DNA from: Gymnorhina tibicen
Lineage: Eukaryota; Chordata; Aves; Passeriformes; Artamidae
DNA: 64,000 bases
Reading direction: 5' to 3'
Assembly (NCBI GenBank): GCA_013399875.1
Contig: VXAZ01001750.1
Coordinates: forward strand, 194,988-258,987
Position 1 is the first letter of the stretch; every line of letters begins with the position of its first letter. Positions 37,061 to 49,298 of this stretch are shown here, piece by piece. The position numbers and the translations under genes are program-made. The notes beneath the pieces were generated by a model. That model saw only the letters and a list, made by a program, of their open reading frames with translations. It searched no databases and was not told the DNA's origin.

Positions 37061-40000
37061 AAACAAAATTAAAATGCACTTTTCAGGCATTTTGAGAGGA
37101 AGTCTCTAGCTCTACTTGTGGCTAAGTGATAGACTCTAGAAGGCTGCAAGTAACAGCTAAGAGGCTCAGAATACTGTGGTGGAAGATGAAGTCCATGGAG
37201 AGGGCCCAAACTAATGCTTTTTCAAGTCAATGGAAAGATTTCTCTGTCTCTGTGAGTGTTGAATTGGTCTGTGAGGGACTGGATGAGATCCAGTTGAGGC
37301 CCATAGTTACCAGAAGTTGCTACCAACCAATGACTATTCAGAGGGTCACATTAAGCAAAAAGATGGTTGCAGTAACATGTTTAGTGACCAGTGGCTGCAG
37401 ACACAAAATATTTTTCATTCTTCACAGTGGTCTGGAGTCATAAGACCAGGGAGGAAAGGGCATGAAGGCAATAATAATGAATTTTTCAGCCCACACCTGC
37501 CCCCACCGAGGGGTGTGGAGCAACAGTGAGACGTAAACCCCACTTTGTTTCCCAGAAGATCCAGGGAGCTGCAGGCTGGAGTTGCTGTGCTGGTAAGGCT
37601 GACTCCCTTTACCAGCACTGAACTGCTGCTTTAAAATAAAAATCCAAGAACTGACCTATAACTACTACACTGCCAAACACAACTGAGATTTCTTAGAATC
37701 TGCACTCACTGTCAGTTTTGTGTAAAATGTTTCCCAAGATGTCTTTGTGTGGCTATTAGTTATTGCAGTTGATGTGCTGTGAAAGATTTTAGATGGCAAG
37801 TCAGAGTGTTTCCTTGAGAATTCTTCTGTTACGGACAGCTCTTAAGTTAAACCAGGAAAACAGAACAACAATAACAAAAAGCAATAACAAGACTGTAAAG
37901 GAATGGGAAATATTCCTGGTTTCCACCCTCACTGATAATTAGTCAGAAACACAGACTTCAGGTTCAACCTGAAGGAAGACACTGGAATGAAAACTGCTTA
38001 AGACAAAGGATCAAAGTGATTCTTCAGCCATTGTAAATCTTTCAGAAGAAAGCTAAACTAAACACTGCAACACTTTTTCAGAATAAATTGTCTAGAGAAA
38101 TAATGGCATTTTTAAATTTGGAGAATTCTAAGCAAAGACCAGGCTAATGCTTGCTGGGATCAATTTAGGTAGTGCTGATGCTATGGTACCAGGAGCATAT
38201 CTTCTTGGATTCTGTGCCTACAGACAGGAGTGTTAGCCAAGAACATGCTAAACTTGGGAAGGTGTGCAGTAATGTTTTAAATCCATTTATATACAAACTA
38301 AAGTTTAAGAAAATATACATATGAGATGAGGAACTGCAAATGAAAGATGACAGAGAAATAACACGCAGGCATTTGAAATGTGGGCCGAAAATAAAACAGG
38401 ATTCAGCCTGGAAAATGCATGCTAACATACTTGGGGAAATATAGCCTAAATAATATCCTCAGTGGGAAAGCAAAACCTGGAAATCATTTATTTTACAAAG
38501 GAATCTTCTGGCTGATTGAGGACAGTGAATCAGATAGATGTGTTTTAAGCACCACTGTAACAGCTGGAGCTCAGCTGGGACTTCCAAATTCAGGTTTGCT
38601 GCTGCTGCAACCTGAGGCACGCTAATAAATCCTCCAGCACTCATGGTAAGAGTCTACCAGCTGATTTATACCTTCATTGAAAACTGGAGTCTCTGAAGCT
38701 TCACCTGGAGACCATCAGCTGTGCCCAGAGATGGGGCCTGATGACAATCAGGCTGAACACTGTTTCCAACAGATTAAGGAAGCAGGCACTCTTCTACCCC
38801 TCCCCAGTTTAGATGTGGTAAGGCATTTTGAGCAAGGTCTTGACTCCCTGACATTAGTAAAGATTAAAATTCCTCTTGCTGGCTTCTAGGGACACAGAAT
38901 TGTACCAATACTGGATATTCAAAATTTTTGAGATTAGTTGGAAGAAAACACTAGGCAAGTAAGTGGAAAAGAATTCAGGTGATGAGATAAATCACAGAAA
39001 GCAGTGTAAAGAACTGGCAAAAAAACCCCACCACATACACAGATATTGACAATAACTCTTGCAAATTATTAGACAGTCTCTTTTACCTGCCTTAGCTACT
39101 AACTCTGTTCCCTACCTGTCTGTTCACAAGGAAATCCAAAGCCATCGAGGAAAATTCCTTCACCACCCAATAAGAGCAATCAATTCCAAGGCCTTTGCAA
39201 GGAACCTTAAAATCTGGCTAGACAGAGATGACAGAAATCCTACACCCCACCTGCTATATGGGTCGCAACACTTTTTTTACCCAATTACAGAGAAAAACAA
39301 CAGGTTTTCACAGATTTATTTTCAGAGTCTAGGAGCAATAATTTTGGTGTAGATGTTTTCTTTAACACAGTTTTCCATTCTGTCAGTGGCATACTCAGCA
39401 GCTCCTGCCATAAGCACAAGTCCAAGCAGCTGATGGCAGCGAAGGGAAAGTCTGTGTTTGCTCCATGGGAGATCTCTGGACTCCTACAGTGAGCGTTTGT
39501 ACTTCAGTGCAGGAGTTCAATGTCCATTACCAGATATTAAAATAAGCTTGGTTCCCTCTGCCTGCAGTACTCACTTTGTGGTTGTTGTGTTCTTTCCTAA
39601 CCACTCCTACTGGATGTTCCTGTGGACTCTTGACAGGTCTTACCTGTCCATGTGGTAGGAAACAGAAGGTGATGCTTCCAAAGGAAATGACCTAAAATCT
39701 GAGAAGTCTGTCTCTTAGCTCTGTTGAGATGATAGCCATGAAGTACAGCAATCCTTCTCCTTCTCCCTGCTCTTGATACTGTTTCTCCATCCAAAGAGAG
39801 CTTTAATTACATCTCCCTGTTTTAACTACATCATGAACTGTAATGAAGTCATTGCTATGCTCGGGCAAATGACGGTGATCTGTGTGGTCCTCCAGCTGTG
39901 CAGAGTGATTTTCTCCATGAAACTTTTCCTGTTCCTGAGAGGAATTTTATCTGATATTTTTTTATTGCTAGTCCTGTATCTTACAAACCCTTATTGAAAG

Positions 40001-40321
40001 GGTTTGATGTTGGGCTTCACTAGATAAAGCACAGCGAAGCTGTGTTGGACAAAATCATTTACTGAATTCATTGTGTATGATCCTCTCTGATGACCGTCAG
40101 TGGTGGAAAATACAGCATGACTGCTGGCACAAGCCATGCCAGCTTCCTGCTCCTGCTGAGAAATACAGGATTGGCAAAATCTGCCCATGCAGGAGCTGAG
40201 CCATCTAGGAAGATACAGCCCAGGCTTCTCAAGACTCCTGCTGTCCCCCCACTACGGTCTCAGGTCTGTCACAGAGCCCTTTAGGGTGCAGAGGGTCAGT
40301 TTGTTTACTGAACTCAGTGGA

Positions 40322-40755
40322 GTCATAGGATCATAGAATGGCCTGGGTTGGAAGGGACCTAAACAATCATCTTGTGCCATGGGCAGGGACACCTTCCACT
40401 ATCCCAGGTTTCTCAGAGCCCCATCCAGTCTGGCCTTGGACACTGCCAGGGATGGGGCAGCCACAGCTTCTCTGGGCAACCTGTGCCAGGGCCTCATCAA
40501 TATGATCAAAGGGATGGAGCAGCTCTGCTGCAAGGAAAGGTTGGGATAATTGGGATTGTTCAGCCCGGAGAAGAGAAGGCTCTGGGCTGACCTCATTGTG
40601 GCCTTGCAGTGCCTGAAGGGCGCCCACAGGAAAGATGGAGAGAGACTCTTGACAAGGGCCTGGAGTGACAGGACAAGGGGCAATGGCTTCACACTGACAG
40701 AGAGGAGGGTTAGGTTGGATATTGGGAAAAAATTCTTCCCTGTGAGGGTGGAGAG
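40322..40755 (-). mobile_element. CR1 LINE with precise 5' inversion
   Basis: Positions 40,322-40,496 are the CR1 3' end in minus sense (inverted tail at left). Positions 40,497-40,750 are the adjoining more 5' CR1 part in plus sense. The plus part stops at 'gtgagggtgg' and the minus part starts at 'tgaggccctgg', which are consecutive bases in the other CR1 copies here. One 5'-truncated element was therefore inverted internally with no loss. This is the geometry of twin priming during target-primed reverse transcription. Confidence 0.75.
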
Positions 40756-41561
40756 TCATTCCAGGGTGAATGCTAGTGGAAACATGCTCAAACTGGGGCA
40801 AATACACATTCAGTAGGCTGTCAGGAACAGAAAGGTGTGAGTTCTCAATTCACTGGCCTTCTTTGTAACCTTAATGTTTATCTACTGGCTGCGCAACTGT
40901 TCATACAACAACACAGATGACTAGCCAGGATCAGCTACAAAGTACACAGATATAAATCTTGATGGAGGGAAACGATTACTTACAGGCATTTATTTTACCT
41001 CTGTTATTTTAGTTATGCTTTTTAGTACATTTCTAAATAAATTCCCTTCTTGCTTCAATATTTAAAGGTCTCTTGTACAAGCAGACAGCATTTTATATGT
41101 CTATTCATATGAAATCTCATAGCCTGTAGATATATTTCTTCATTCAAAAAACCCCACATCCTGTAGACCTCTATCATGTCTTCTAAATTCACAGTTTCAG
41201 TATTTCTGGTAAAGTAGTTTCTTGCACTAGATTTACTGTTCAAGGAGCAATCTTTGTGAGTCTATGAGCTGGGTACTTGGAACCCGTAGCAAATCAGCAA
41301 CATGCGTAAAAATGTTTGTGAACAGCTCACAGTGTTTTTAATGTAAATATTTCTTTGTTACATGGCACTGCTGTCAGGATGTTTCAGAAACATTTCTGAA
41401 TGTAAACATCTTAATTTATATAATAAATATTGAAAACAAATATATTTGTTACCTTTAACATTAGACCCAGTGAATTTTTGGGGATAAACCATATCAAATA
41501 ATTTTCCACCACTTTGTGCTGACCTAAAGTGACGTATTTTTCTGTACATCTTTATTCCTGT
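40756..41561. other. Non-coding stretch, nothing recognised
   Basis: AT-rich, no feature supported. Confidence 0.45.
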
Positions 41562-41773
41562 TAGTTAGGGTGGATATTAGGAAAAGGGCACTGGAAGAGG
41601 CTTCCCAGTGAAATGGTCACAGCCCCGAGGCTATCAGAGCTCAAGGACTGTTTGGACAATGCTCTCAGGCAAAGGGTGGGGTTGCTGGAGTGTCTGTGCA
41701 GGGCCAGGTGTTGGACTCAATGATCCTGATGGGTCCCTTCCAACTCAGGACAGCCTATGATTCTATGATTCTT
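41562..41773 (+). mobile_element. CR1 LINE 3' fragment
   Basis: Plus-sense diverged CR1 ('gggtggatattaggaaaaggg', 'ggactcaatgatcctgatggg') ending in a clear octamer tail 'ctatgattctatgattctt'. Confidence 0.85.
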
Positions 41774-43067
41774 CACAGGATTTCTCAGTGTCTGAAAGGC
41801 CAATACGTCCTCTAGTGGGTTTTTGTCAGTATTTTGGTTTGTTTCATCAGCAACTGGATTTCCAGACCTTCTACTTAGCAAAGACAAAAAACTCTTCTAT
41901 TTTTATTAACTTCCACATTAGCATTAATACATCATTGGGCACGTTGTTTTTGGGCTTCTGCCTTTCAGGTTCTGATTTGTATGAATCTGGTTCTTCAGCT
42001 TTTTTTGGTGGATGTTGACATCTTTCGGAAAATGTTTGGAAAGTACTATCATGGGACCCCTAATAAGACAACCCAAAGGCAGTGGGACCTGCTTTGCCAG
42101 CATTGCCACTTTCTGTTACCTCCTTGTTGGTATTCTTCTGCTATATTAGTTGACAATCTATGGACAATAATGCAATCACAATTAATCCCATGAATCTGGT
42201 AACATTATGGCTACATCCCAAATTTCTAAACTCCAGGGCATGTTCTTTCCCGATCTTTTTTCAGTTCCCTTCTTGCTTGTGATTTTGAGCACTGGATGCA
42301 GTGCTTTTGGTGTTCAAACCCTTGATTAATAATGTAGTTGCCACTGCATCTGCACAGCTCTTTTTTTTTCTTTTGGCAATAGTTCAGTCCTTGTTGCTGT
42401 AGACCTCTATTCTCAGCCTTTGCATAGGTTCTTGAACCTGTTTTCACAGAGACGTGTTAGGTCTTATCTCCTTCAGGTTTTTGCTCTGTCAAGGTAGAAT
42501 GAAAATGATGCAGCATTGCTTGTACAATTTCTGCAGCCTTACAGGCTGGGAATTGCATTCAGAGCATTTTGAGGCTCCTGGTGCTCAGGGCTGTGGTGTT
42601 TGGTGTGCAGAAAGCATCCCAGGCTGTCTGACTCAGGCCTGGATGTGCATTTCCACAGTTCCTCAGAGTGGGAAAAGGCCAAGAGGGTGGTGGGAAGGGC
42701 TTTCTCCCGGGCCTGGGCATCCTCAAGACACCTCAAGGATGTTTTATAAATGTTGTCATTTGTTTCCCAGCCCAGGGCTGAGCTGGAGAAAAGGTGGAGA
42801 GACTGGCAAGTGGGAGTCCCATGTTTAGATCCGCCCTTGGATTCCAGTTCCTCTTGGTGGGACTGTGCTGCCCAAAGTACAAAGCAAGGAGATGTTGGAG
42901 TACCTGTTTGTTCACCCGTTGAGCTTGGAAGAGACTCTGAGCGTGAAATTCCAGGGAAGCTGCGCTTGCTGTAGCAGCTGGAGTGAGAAGCAGTGGCAGC
43001 TGTTTGCTGTGTGCTGGTTTCCCACCTTCGCTTCATTTCCCTGGCACTCCAGGTAATCCCACATCAC
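41774..43067. other. Transition into more GC-rich DNA; no gene recognised
   Basis: AT-rich to about 42.45 kb, then a different texture with many 'ggaatt', 'tccca' and 'gctgg' words. No repeat family recognised. Confidence 0.35.
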
Positions 43068-43196
43068 CTTTGCTTTTTCAAGTGCTTTGCTGAAGGGTTT
43101 CTGAATGTGGCAGTGAGCTTTTCCGTGCTTCCCATTTATATGGAGGATCTGTTTCAGGAACTGTGTCTCATTGTCTGGATGGATTAAAAAGTCCCT
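43068..43196 (-). other. Exon-like open segment, unknown protein
   Basis: On the minus strand a 129-bp open segment sits between an acceptor ending 'cctggcag' and a donor 'GCAAAG|GTGATG'. Its peptide (containing 'HPDNETQFLKQI' and 'FSKALEKAK') has a plausible coding composition but matches no family I know. Other exon-like segments lie 1-3 kb away on the opposite strand, so it is not obviously part of one transcript with them. Confidence 0.22.
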
Positions 43197-44139
43197 CTGC
43201 CAGGTTAATTGCAGTGAAAAAAGGGCAAAGAAGCCAATAGCCCGGACTGGGATGCCCCAGGCCCCTGCCAAGCACAAGGGTCACTGCTCAGTGTTTATTC
43301 TCCAGTCCTGTCTGCTCAGGCCTTGTTCTGAACTGCTCAGCCATAAATGCCATTGCAGGAAGAGCAGAAAATCCCACGGCTCCTGTGGATCACTTGTCTG
43401 CACTGACTTTGTGCTGCAGGTGTGTCCTAAATGTTAGGTTTGAATTAATGCAAATTTTCCTGGATTGTGTGTTTGGAGTTGCTGGTTTAGGGATGGTAAG
43501 GTCTGGGTCTGGATTTGTGGGCACCGAGCACTCCTCGTGTCAGCTTTAGGTCTGGATTGGTGGGAATTGTTGGAGAAAAGAGAAGGGGATTGAAATGCAC
43601 AAATCCGTTCTTGGAGAAATGATCAGGATGGGAGAAAAGAGGGTGAGGAACTGCTGGGAGCTCCTGGAGTGAGGAAAAGGATCCAAGGATTGGAAGCAAA
43701 AGCTGTGGAACAAAGCTTGAAAGGGAGTGGGGGAAAGAGGAGAAGAGTCCCTGTTTCAGGAATCCAGCAGGGGCCAGGAGAGGATCATTTTCCATCCACC
43801 AGCTCTTGGTGAAATCCCAATAATGAAGGTCAAAGGAAATGATTTGTTTGTTATTAGGTTTGGAATGAAAGGTGCTATTACAGAGGGGAATGTTCACCTG
43901 TTAAAATTCTGTTGGATAAAGGAAAACAGGGAGGAAGCAGCTGGGGAATGAACAGGTGGATTTTTGGTGGATACAGGGAAAGACGTGGGTAGGGGCTCTT
44001 AGGTAAAATACACCTCATGGGTATCACCAGGAAAAGTCCAAACTGCCCTTTTTGCCAAGCTCTAACATTCCAGAGGGGTAACCAGTCGTTAGCACGTCCA
44101 TTTCTGCATTCCTTGGATGCCCAGTGCTTTGTTGAGCAG
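43197..44139. other. Non-coding stretch
   Basis: GC-moderate DNA. An open frame at 43,727-43,951 (peptide including 'HPPALGEIPIMKVKGN') is protein-like in composition but lacks convincing splice sites. Confidence 0.3.
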
Positions 44140-44348
44140 AGATAATATTTGGAAATGAACAAATCCAGGGATGTAATTCCTGATAGTAAAGCCCTGGAGG
44201 CCCAGGTTTTGATATTGTTCCAGCACCCAAACCCAACAGAGGGAATCCTGGAGGAGGTGGAAAACGCTGTCACTCCATTGCTGGAATTCCTGGGAAATGG
44301 AAAGCAGCAGAAGCAGCAGGGACAGAGCTGGAAGCAGACTCCAGCTGG
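44140..44348 (+). other. Exon-like open segment, unknown protein
   Basis: Acceptor 'gttgagcag' at the left and donor 'GCTGG|GTAAGG' at the right. The frame is open from an ATG at 44,155 to the donor. The peptide includes 'LEEVENAVTPLLEFLGN', a plausible amphipathic helix, followed by a Q/K-rich end. A stop precedes the ATG inside the segment, so if coding it would be a first coding exon. Unidentified. Confidence 0.22.
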
Positions 44349-45178
44349 GTAAGGCAGATGCCAAATCCTTTGGAATTAGAACTGGGTAGGGGTGAGAAGA
44401 ATTAATTGCTAAATTTTACCCCATGGATTCCTGAGCAGGATCCCAGCAGGGAAGACTGCAGGGATACTCGTTGAGAAGATCCAGACTGGGGACTCTTCCC
44501 AGATGGGAGCAGCGAGCCTTGGAATTGCCTGAAGGGAAGAAAGAGGGAACAAGGATCAGCTGTCAAACGTGGAGATGTTACCAGACAATTCCTCGGGAGT
44601 GTTCAGTTCCCACCCAAGTCAGTCTCCTGCCTTGTGAAGCTCAGAAATCCGGGAAGATCCCAACTAACGTAGGGAATGGACTGGCAGATAAAACTGCTGG
44701 GGAATGGTAGGGAAGAACATCCTAATAGGGGCCTCATTTTGTACAGGAATCATGCAAAAATTGTCCAAAAGAACAGGAATCAAATTGGATTGACATATTC
44801 CTTGGAGACCACAATCCAGTGGGAAGCTTGAGAGAAGAGAACAAAACCTAAAAAGGCAAATGAACCAAATCTGCCAAAACCCTCAAATAGCTACATTCCC
44901 TGGCATTGCTGACAAATTCAGCCAAGCTCCAAGTAAAAGGTGAGCCCATATGGAATCCTTTATGGGAGACCATATCCAGCTGTGACTCTTCCTGGAGAAA
45001 GCCATGGGATAGGTTATCCCAGTTTCACAGAATATGTCCTTTCCTTGAGAAAAACTCTTTGATCATTGCATAACTTTATTGTTTTAGCCTCACCAGTATT
45101 CAAGTCCATCCTCCCCTGCGGGGAGACTGGGAGTACGTCCAGACATGGAGAATTTCTAGGACAGCCCTGGAGAAGAAA
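44349..45178. other. Non-coding stretch, nothing recognised
   Basis: Same GC-moderate texture. No exon-like segment with both splice sites seen. Confidence 0.3.
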
Positions 45179-45216
45179 GGGTTATGACACAACTTTGCAG
45201 GTTTGTGTCATAACCC
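45179..45216. repeat. Perfect 14-bp inverted repeat (hairpin), 10-bp loop
   Basis: Arm GGGTTATGACACAA (45,179-45,192) and its exact reverse complement (45,203-45,216) flank a 10-base spacer. It could fold into a stable hairpin in DNA or RNA. It lies just right of an in-frame-poor GC region with no recognised gene. Possible MITE remnant or structured RNA element. Confidence 0.6.
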
Positions 45217-45610
45217 ATCCTGTCAGCCACTCCTGTTTGATCCCAGTGGATTTGTCCTCTTGAATTCAACCTCAGCGGCACTAATTGCTGGGAATTAAGC
45301 AGCCTTTGGTACTTCTTTTCCATAAAACCTCTCAATCCCACCCTTCAATCCTGTTGTGCACAGAGGAAAAACCCAAAAGTCCATTTTTTCCCCTCTCCCC
45401 TTCACTTTCCTGCAGGCTTTGGGCTATCCAGGCTGGGATGTGGATTAGGCAGAGCACCTTGGAAGCTCAGCTCAAGGTGGGATTGAAGCAGTGTTGGAAC
45501 CACCATGGATTCTCCCAAGGTTTGGTGTGAGGAGCTGCATCTTGGGAGGGGCTGTGATTTTGTGCTGTTCTGGGTTTTGTTTTCTTTTTTTGCCTTTTGG
45601 GCCACCTCAG

Positions 45611-45922
45611 AGAAAAAGCTGGAAACCAAACGAACTGAAGGGGATTCCCAAATTCCAAAATTTCCACACCTTCAGAGGAGACCCAAATCCACATGGAGCT
45701 GAGAAAAGGGATGTGAGGACAACGGGAATAATTGAGCCTCAGGACTCTGCACTTCATTGTTTTAATGTGTTTGGAGTTGCAGGAAATGCCAAATCCCAAA
45801 GGAATTCTGTGTCTGTAACATCAAGTGCAACCTTTTTAAAGCCAAGTCCTCGGAGCGGGGTTTTCCCAAGGGTAGATCCAGATGTGACATGGAAAAGCCT
45901 CAGTGAGGATTTCCAGCCTTGA
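45611..45922 (+). other. Candidate terminal exon, unknown protein
   Basis: A strong acceptor (long T-rich tract then 'gccacctcag') leads into a frame open for about 100 codons to a TGA at 45,920. The peptide is S/P/K-rich and ends 'TWKSLSEDFQP', like a disordered C-terminus. Unidentified; chance is possible because this DNA has few stops. Confidence 0.22.
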
Positions 45923-45960
45923 CTCCACAGCTTTTGGGAAAGCTTAGTAGCCAAACAATA

Positions 45961-46084
45961 TCAAATTTCTATCAGATTTGTATCAAATGTGGTGTTTATA
46001 TTGGGACCACTCAGTTCCCTGGGTGTGAAAGTCCTTCAAGCAGCAAAGCTGAGCTGTTTTTGAGAATTCCAAGTGTTGTGTCCT
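45961..46084. repeat. 124-bp dispersed duplicate, copy 1
   Basis: Near-identical (roughly 90% by eye) to 55,631-55,755 in the same orientation. Shared words include 'cagatttgtatcaaatgtgg' and 'ttccaagtgttgtgtcct'. It has no open frame across both copies and matches no repeat family I know. Confidence 0.75.
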
Positions 46085-46251
46085 TAAGATTCTTAATATA
46101 ATATTTAAATAATTAATATTTAATTGAGACAATATAAAGTGGATTTGTTAGAGTGGCAGAAATGTTTTTCACCTGGAAATGTTTTGGAATAATTAATATT
46201 CCTTATGTCAGAATGAATTGGTCTTCCTTCTTTCCGCTTTTTTCTTTCTAG

Positions 46252-46351
46252 ATTGTGGATAACTGGGGAGAATATCTGGGATAAAGAAATGAAATGCACG
46301 AGGGAAGCTTCACGTTTCCAAGGGAATGCTTTAGGCATGTGCAGCTTCTGA
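46252..46351 (+). other. Candidate short terminal exon
   Basis: Excellent acceptor (over 20 pyrimidines, then 'tttctttctag') followed by a frame open for 32 codons to a TGA. The peptide contains 'WITGENIWDKEMKCTREASR'. No partner exon identified. Confidence 0.2.
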
Positions 46352-49292
46352 ACTGCACAAATAAGTCAGGCTCCCACAGAAACCTTCCAAAGCTGGAAGG
46401 GACAGGGAAGAAAATTCCAAGAGTGGTGTGGGAAGTTCTTTCTCCCAGGTCTGGACACCACTGAGGTTGAAATGACTTAAAAATATCCCTTGTCCCTCTC
46501 TTGTTCCCAGCCCAGGACTTAAGTTGGTGTTCCCTGAGTGGCTGCAGTTCCCTGGATGTGGAGGGAGGAGGTCTCTGCTGGAGAGTGGGAGAAATGTCCC
46601 TGCTGGTTGCTGTGTCCTTGGTGGGCACAGAACTCCGATCATGGCAAGATGGGTTTGTGAGTATTTAATCAATCCTATCTCCTTTTTAATGAGTTGTTTT
46701 AATTAATCATCAACAGGGAGCACTTTTAGCCAGCTTTATTTAAGTTCCTCTTTCACAGATTTATTGTTGTTTTGATCATGAAATTGCCAAAACCTTAAGT
46801 TTGCTAAATTAACCCTGAAAAGCTTCAGTGTACAAATCCTGAGGGAATTGGGGATTGGATATCTGGGATCTTATGGCCCTTCAAGGACATGCTGGGTTTA
46901 CCCACTGATTTTGGTGCCAAGGGAAACTCCAAGTTAAGAATAATCAAAATATGAACCAGTTCTCATGAAACTCAGCTTTCCAAACCTTTATTTAGGAACA
47001 AAATAGATGGGAATGCCTTCGGCAGAAAAGCACCTGTGAAGCAAAGCAGGTTTAAAATGCCTGTAAGAAGACTACAGAAAATCATCATGTTTTTATGTAT
47101 ATATACATATATAGATAGATATAGATATAAAAGAGATATTTTACAGCAGTTGCAGGTAGACTGTTAGGGTTGGGTTTTGAAATATTTTTTTAGCTATGAA
47201 GCATTCTATAATGATGCATGTGATTTTTAACATTTAATATACAAGACTAAATCTCTTGCTGGTTTTAGAGTGTTGCATTAGAAGTCTACGTGGTTTCTCT
47301 TCTTTCCCTGTTCCAGGAGAGTTCTTAGGAAACTCTGTTATGTGTAAGAAGGTTGTAACATCAGTACCTTTATCTGCACTTGATGTATTGTTATCTGCAT
47401 TATTGTTTATATGCATTGTTTTAGACAGAACTAGGAGGCTGGAAGGGACAAGGCTGTAGAGAAGGGGCAGAGAAAGAATGTAGAACACCTAATTTAGGAT
47501 TGAAATCCATCAGTCTGCTGGTTCATCAGGCTCCTGGCAGGAAGAGGTGAAGGAGGTTGATGAGGAACTTTGACATAAGCAGTAGTGTAGGTTTGCAGAG
47601 GGTCTTGACAGCACCTCTCCCATGTACTATTTGTGTTAGCAGAGGATTAAAGATGTCAGTCATGTGAAGGAGAACACTATTTTGTACAGTTTGTTGCCAG
47701 CATCCAAGTGTGTCTTGGCCTGCAGAAAGTGCTGCAGCATTTCATGGCACCGCGTCACTCGGTGGCGAAGCAGGAAAGCGAGTGCTGCGTGTGCAGAGAT
47801 CAGCTGCACCACATGGTGTTGGATGCACATGTTCCGTGGGTTTGTCCCAGCCAGACAAGGGCATGGGGGACACTCTGCACCCCAGCCAGGGCAGGGAGGG
47901 CTGAGAGGGATAGGGGGTTCTCCCCAGCCCTCTGGAAGTGATGTGACACTAGGCAGGTGCCTGCAAAGGTGTGTTGTACTCACAGAGATGGGCCCGTGGT
48001 CTCAGTTTGCCACGTACCTGAGACCCCTGGTCTGTATCTCATTTTGTAAAGAGTGAGTGTTGCACAGAACAGCACCTTGTAATACTGAGTTCTAATTTGG
48101 GATGTTGTGTGCTGTGGGTTTTGGGGGATGCTTTTTTGTTTTGGATGGTTCCCACTGGAAAGTTTCGTGTGTAGGCAACTCTGATCTGCTGGGTTTTGTG
48201 CTGCTTGTCGCACTACAAGCTCTAAGCAAAGGAAGGATGTGGCAGCTCTCACTGAGTTGGCATTCTTGGCCTGAGCAGTCGTGGAAGCAGCAGGCAGGTT
48301 TCTTGCCTGCTGAACCACTTCTTGTGGTGTTAAGGCCGACATCCAGTGCTAAAGAAAATTCCTCTCTTTTCAAGTGACGGCAGCACTGACAGGAGAGGAA
48401 AGGACTGGGGCAGAGTACTAAGAAACTCAGAATTTCAGGGGTGGCACAAAAGAAAGCTCAGAGTGCAAAAAGGGAAACCTGTACCCAAATTGCCTTGAGG
48501 CAGTTTTGCTGTCTGTTCTCGTGCAATTGTGTCTTCTGAAAATTAGACCATTTTATTCATTGTGCTGTGCAAAACACTTCTCACTTCTCATAATGCCAGG
48601 AAACAGATGATACTGAAACTTGAAGGAATTTGGATGTGTAAAAACAAGCTATTCTTTCTTCTCCAGTGCGATGTGTTTGATGTTAGGAAATCCTGAAAAG
48701 CGAGGAAAAGGTTATAGTTGAGTTGATCTCTCTTTATTTATTACCACCCATTTTTTTTAAACAGAGAAGTAACTGGGAAGGTTACAGGAAATAAAGCTGG
48801 ATGTAATAAATCCCTAAATCTTAATAAGAAAAGAGGCTTAATGGAGAATTAACGCTCCTATGAGGTGATTATTTTTGAACTCAGAGGAAGTACACACTGC
48901 AGAACCATAAAATGCCACCTGCAGGAGCCTAAGTAAAATTGGACTTTTGGTCATTTCCTCACATTGTTTTTCTTATTTTTAATCTCAAGGGTTGACACTG
49001 TCATCCTTCCCCGTCGTCTTGGCCTTCCCTGCACGGCACTGGGTGGATCCTTCTTGTCTCTGCTGGAGGTGCAGCTTCACAGACCAGGGAAGCATTCACT
49101 CCTGGGGAAGGAGAGGCCAAAGCTGCCATGTGTGAACTGGCAGAAGGACTGGCCTGACTTAAACCACTGAACATAGCAAAGTCACAGAGTGACTCTGCTG
49201 CTCTCCAAGCCCCTGCCAGGATTGTGGACACAGGTGGAAATTAAGGGAAGGTGACCCAGACTGAGCTTTTTTTTTGTGTGTGTGAAATCATG
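46352..49292. other. Mostly AT-rich non-coding stretch
   Basis: Contains a TATA/GATA low-complexity tract at about 47,096-47,138 and a T-rich, 3'-UTR-like stretch to about 47,460. No exon, RNA gene or known repeat recognised. Confidence 0.4.
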
Positions 49293-49298
49293 TTTATT
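49293..49298 (-). terminator. Polyadenylation signal AATAAA followed by A-run
   Basis: On the minus strand AATAAA is followed about 17 bases later by nine A. It lies about 215 bases downstream of the stop of the CRNKL1-like frame. It could be that frame's poly(A) site, or the A-run could mark the 3' end of an old retroposed transcript. Confidence 0.35.

Larger units (their letters stand above)
32066..40321. other. Long non-coding stretch, CR1-free
   Basis: Over 8 kb without a CR1 copy or supported exon. It contains two constrained-looking stretches (33,380-33,570 and 36,930-37,060) and a 20-bp palindrome (36,475-36,494). Confidence 0.45.

Noticed and set aside
44089..44364. Minus-strand frame with a Leu-rich, signal-peptide-like start
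   Set aside because: The first codon is TTG and not ATG, and the Leu run is the antisense of an AGC/CAG-rich stretch of the plus-strand exon-like segment.
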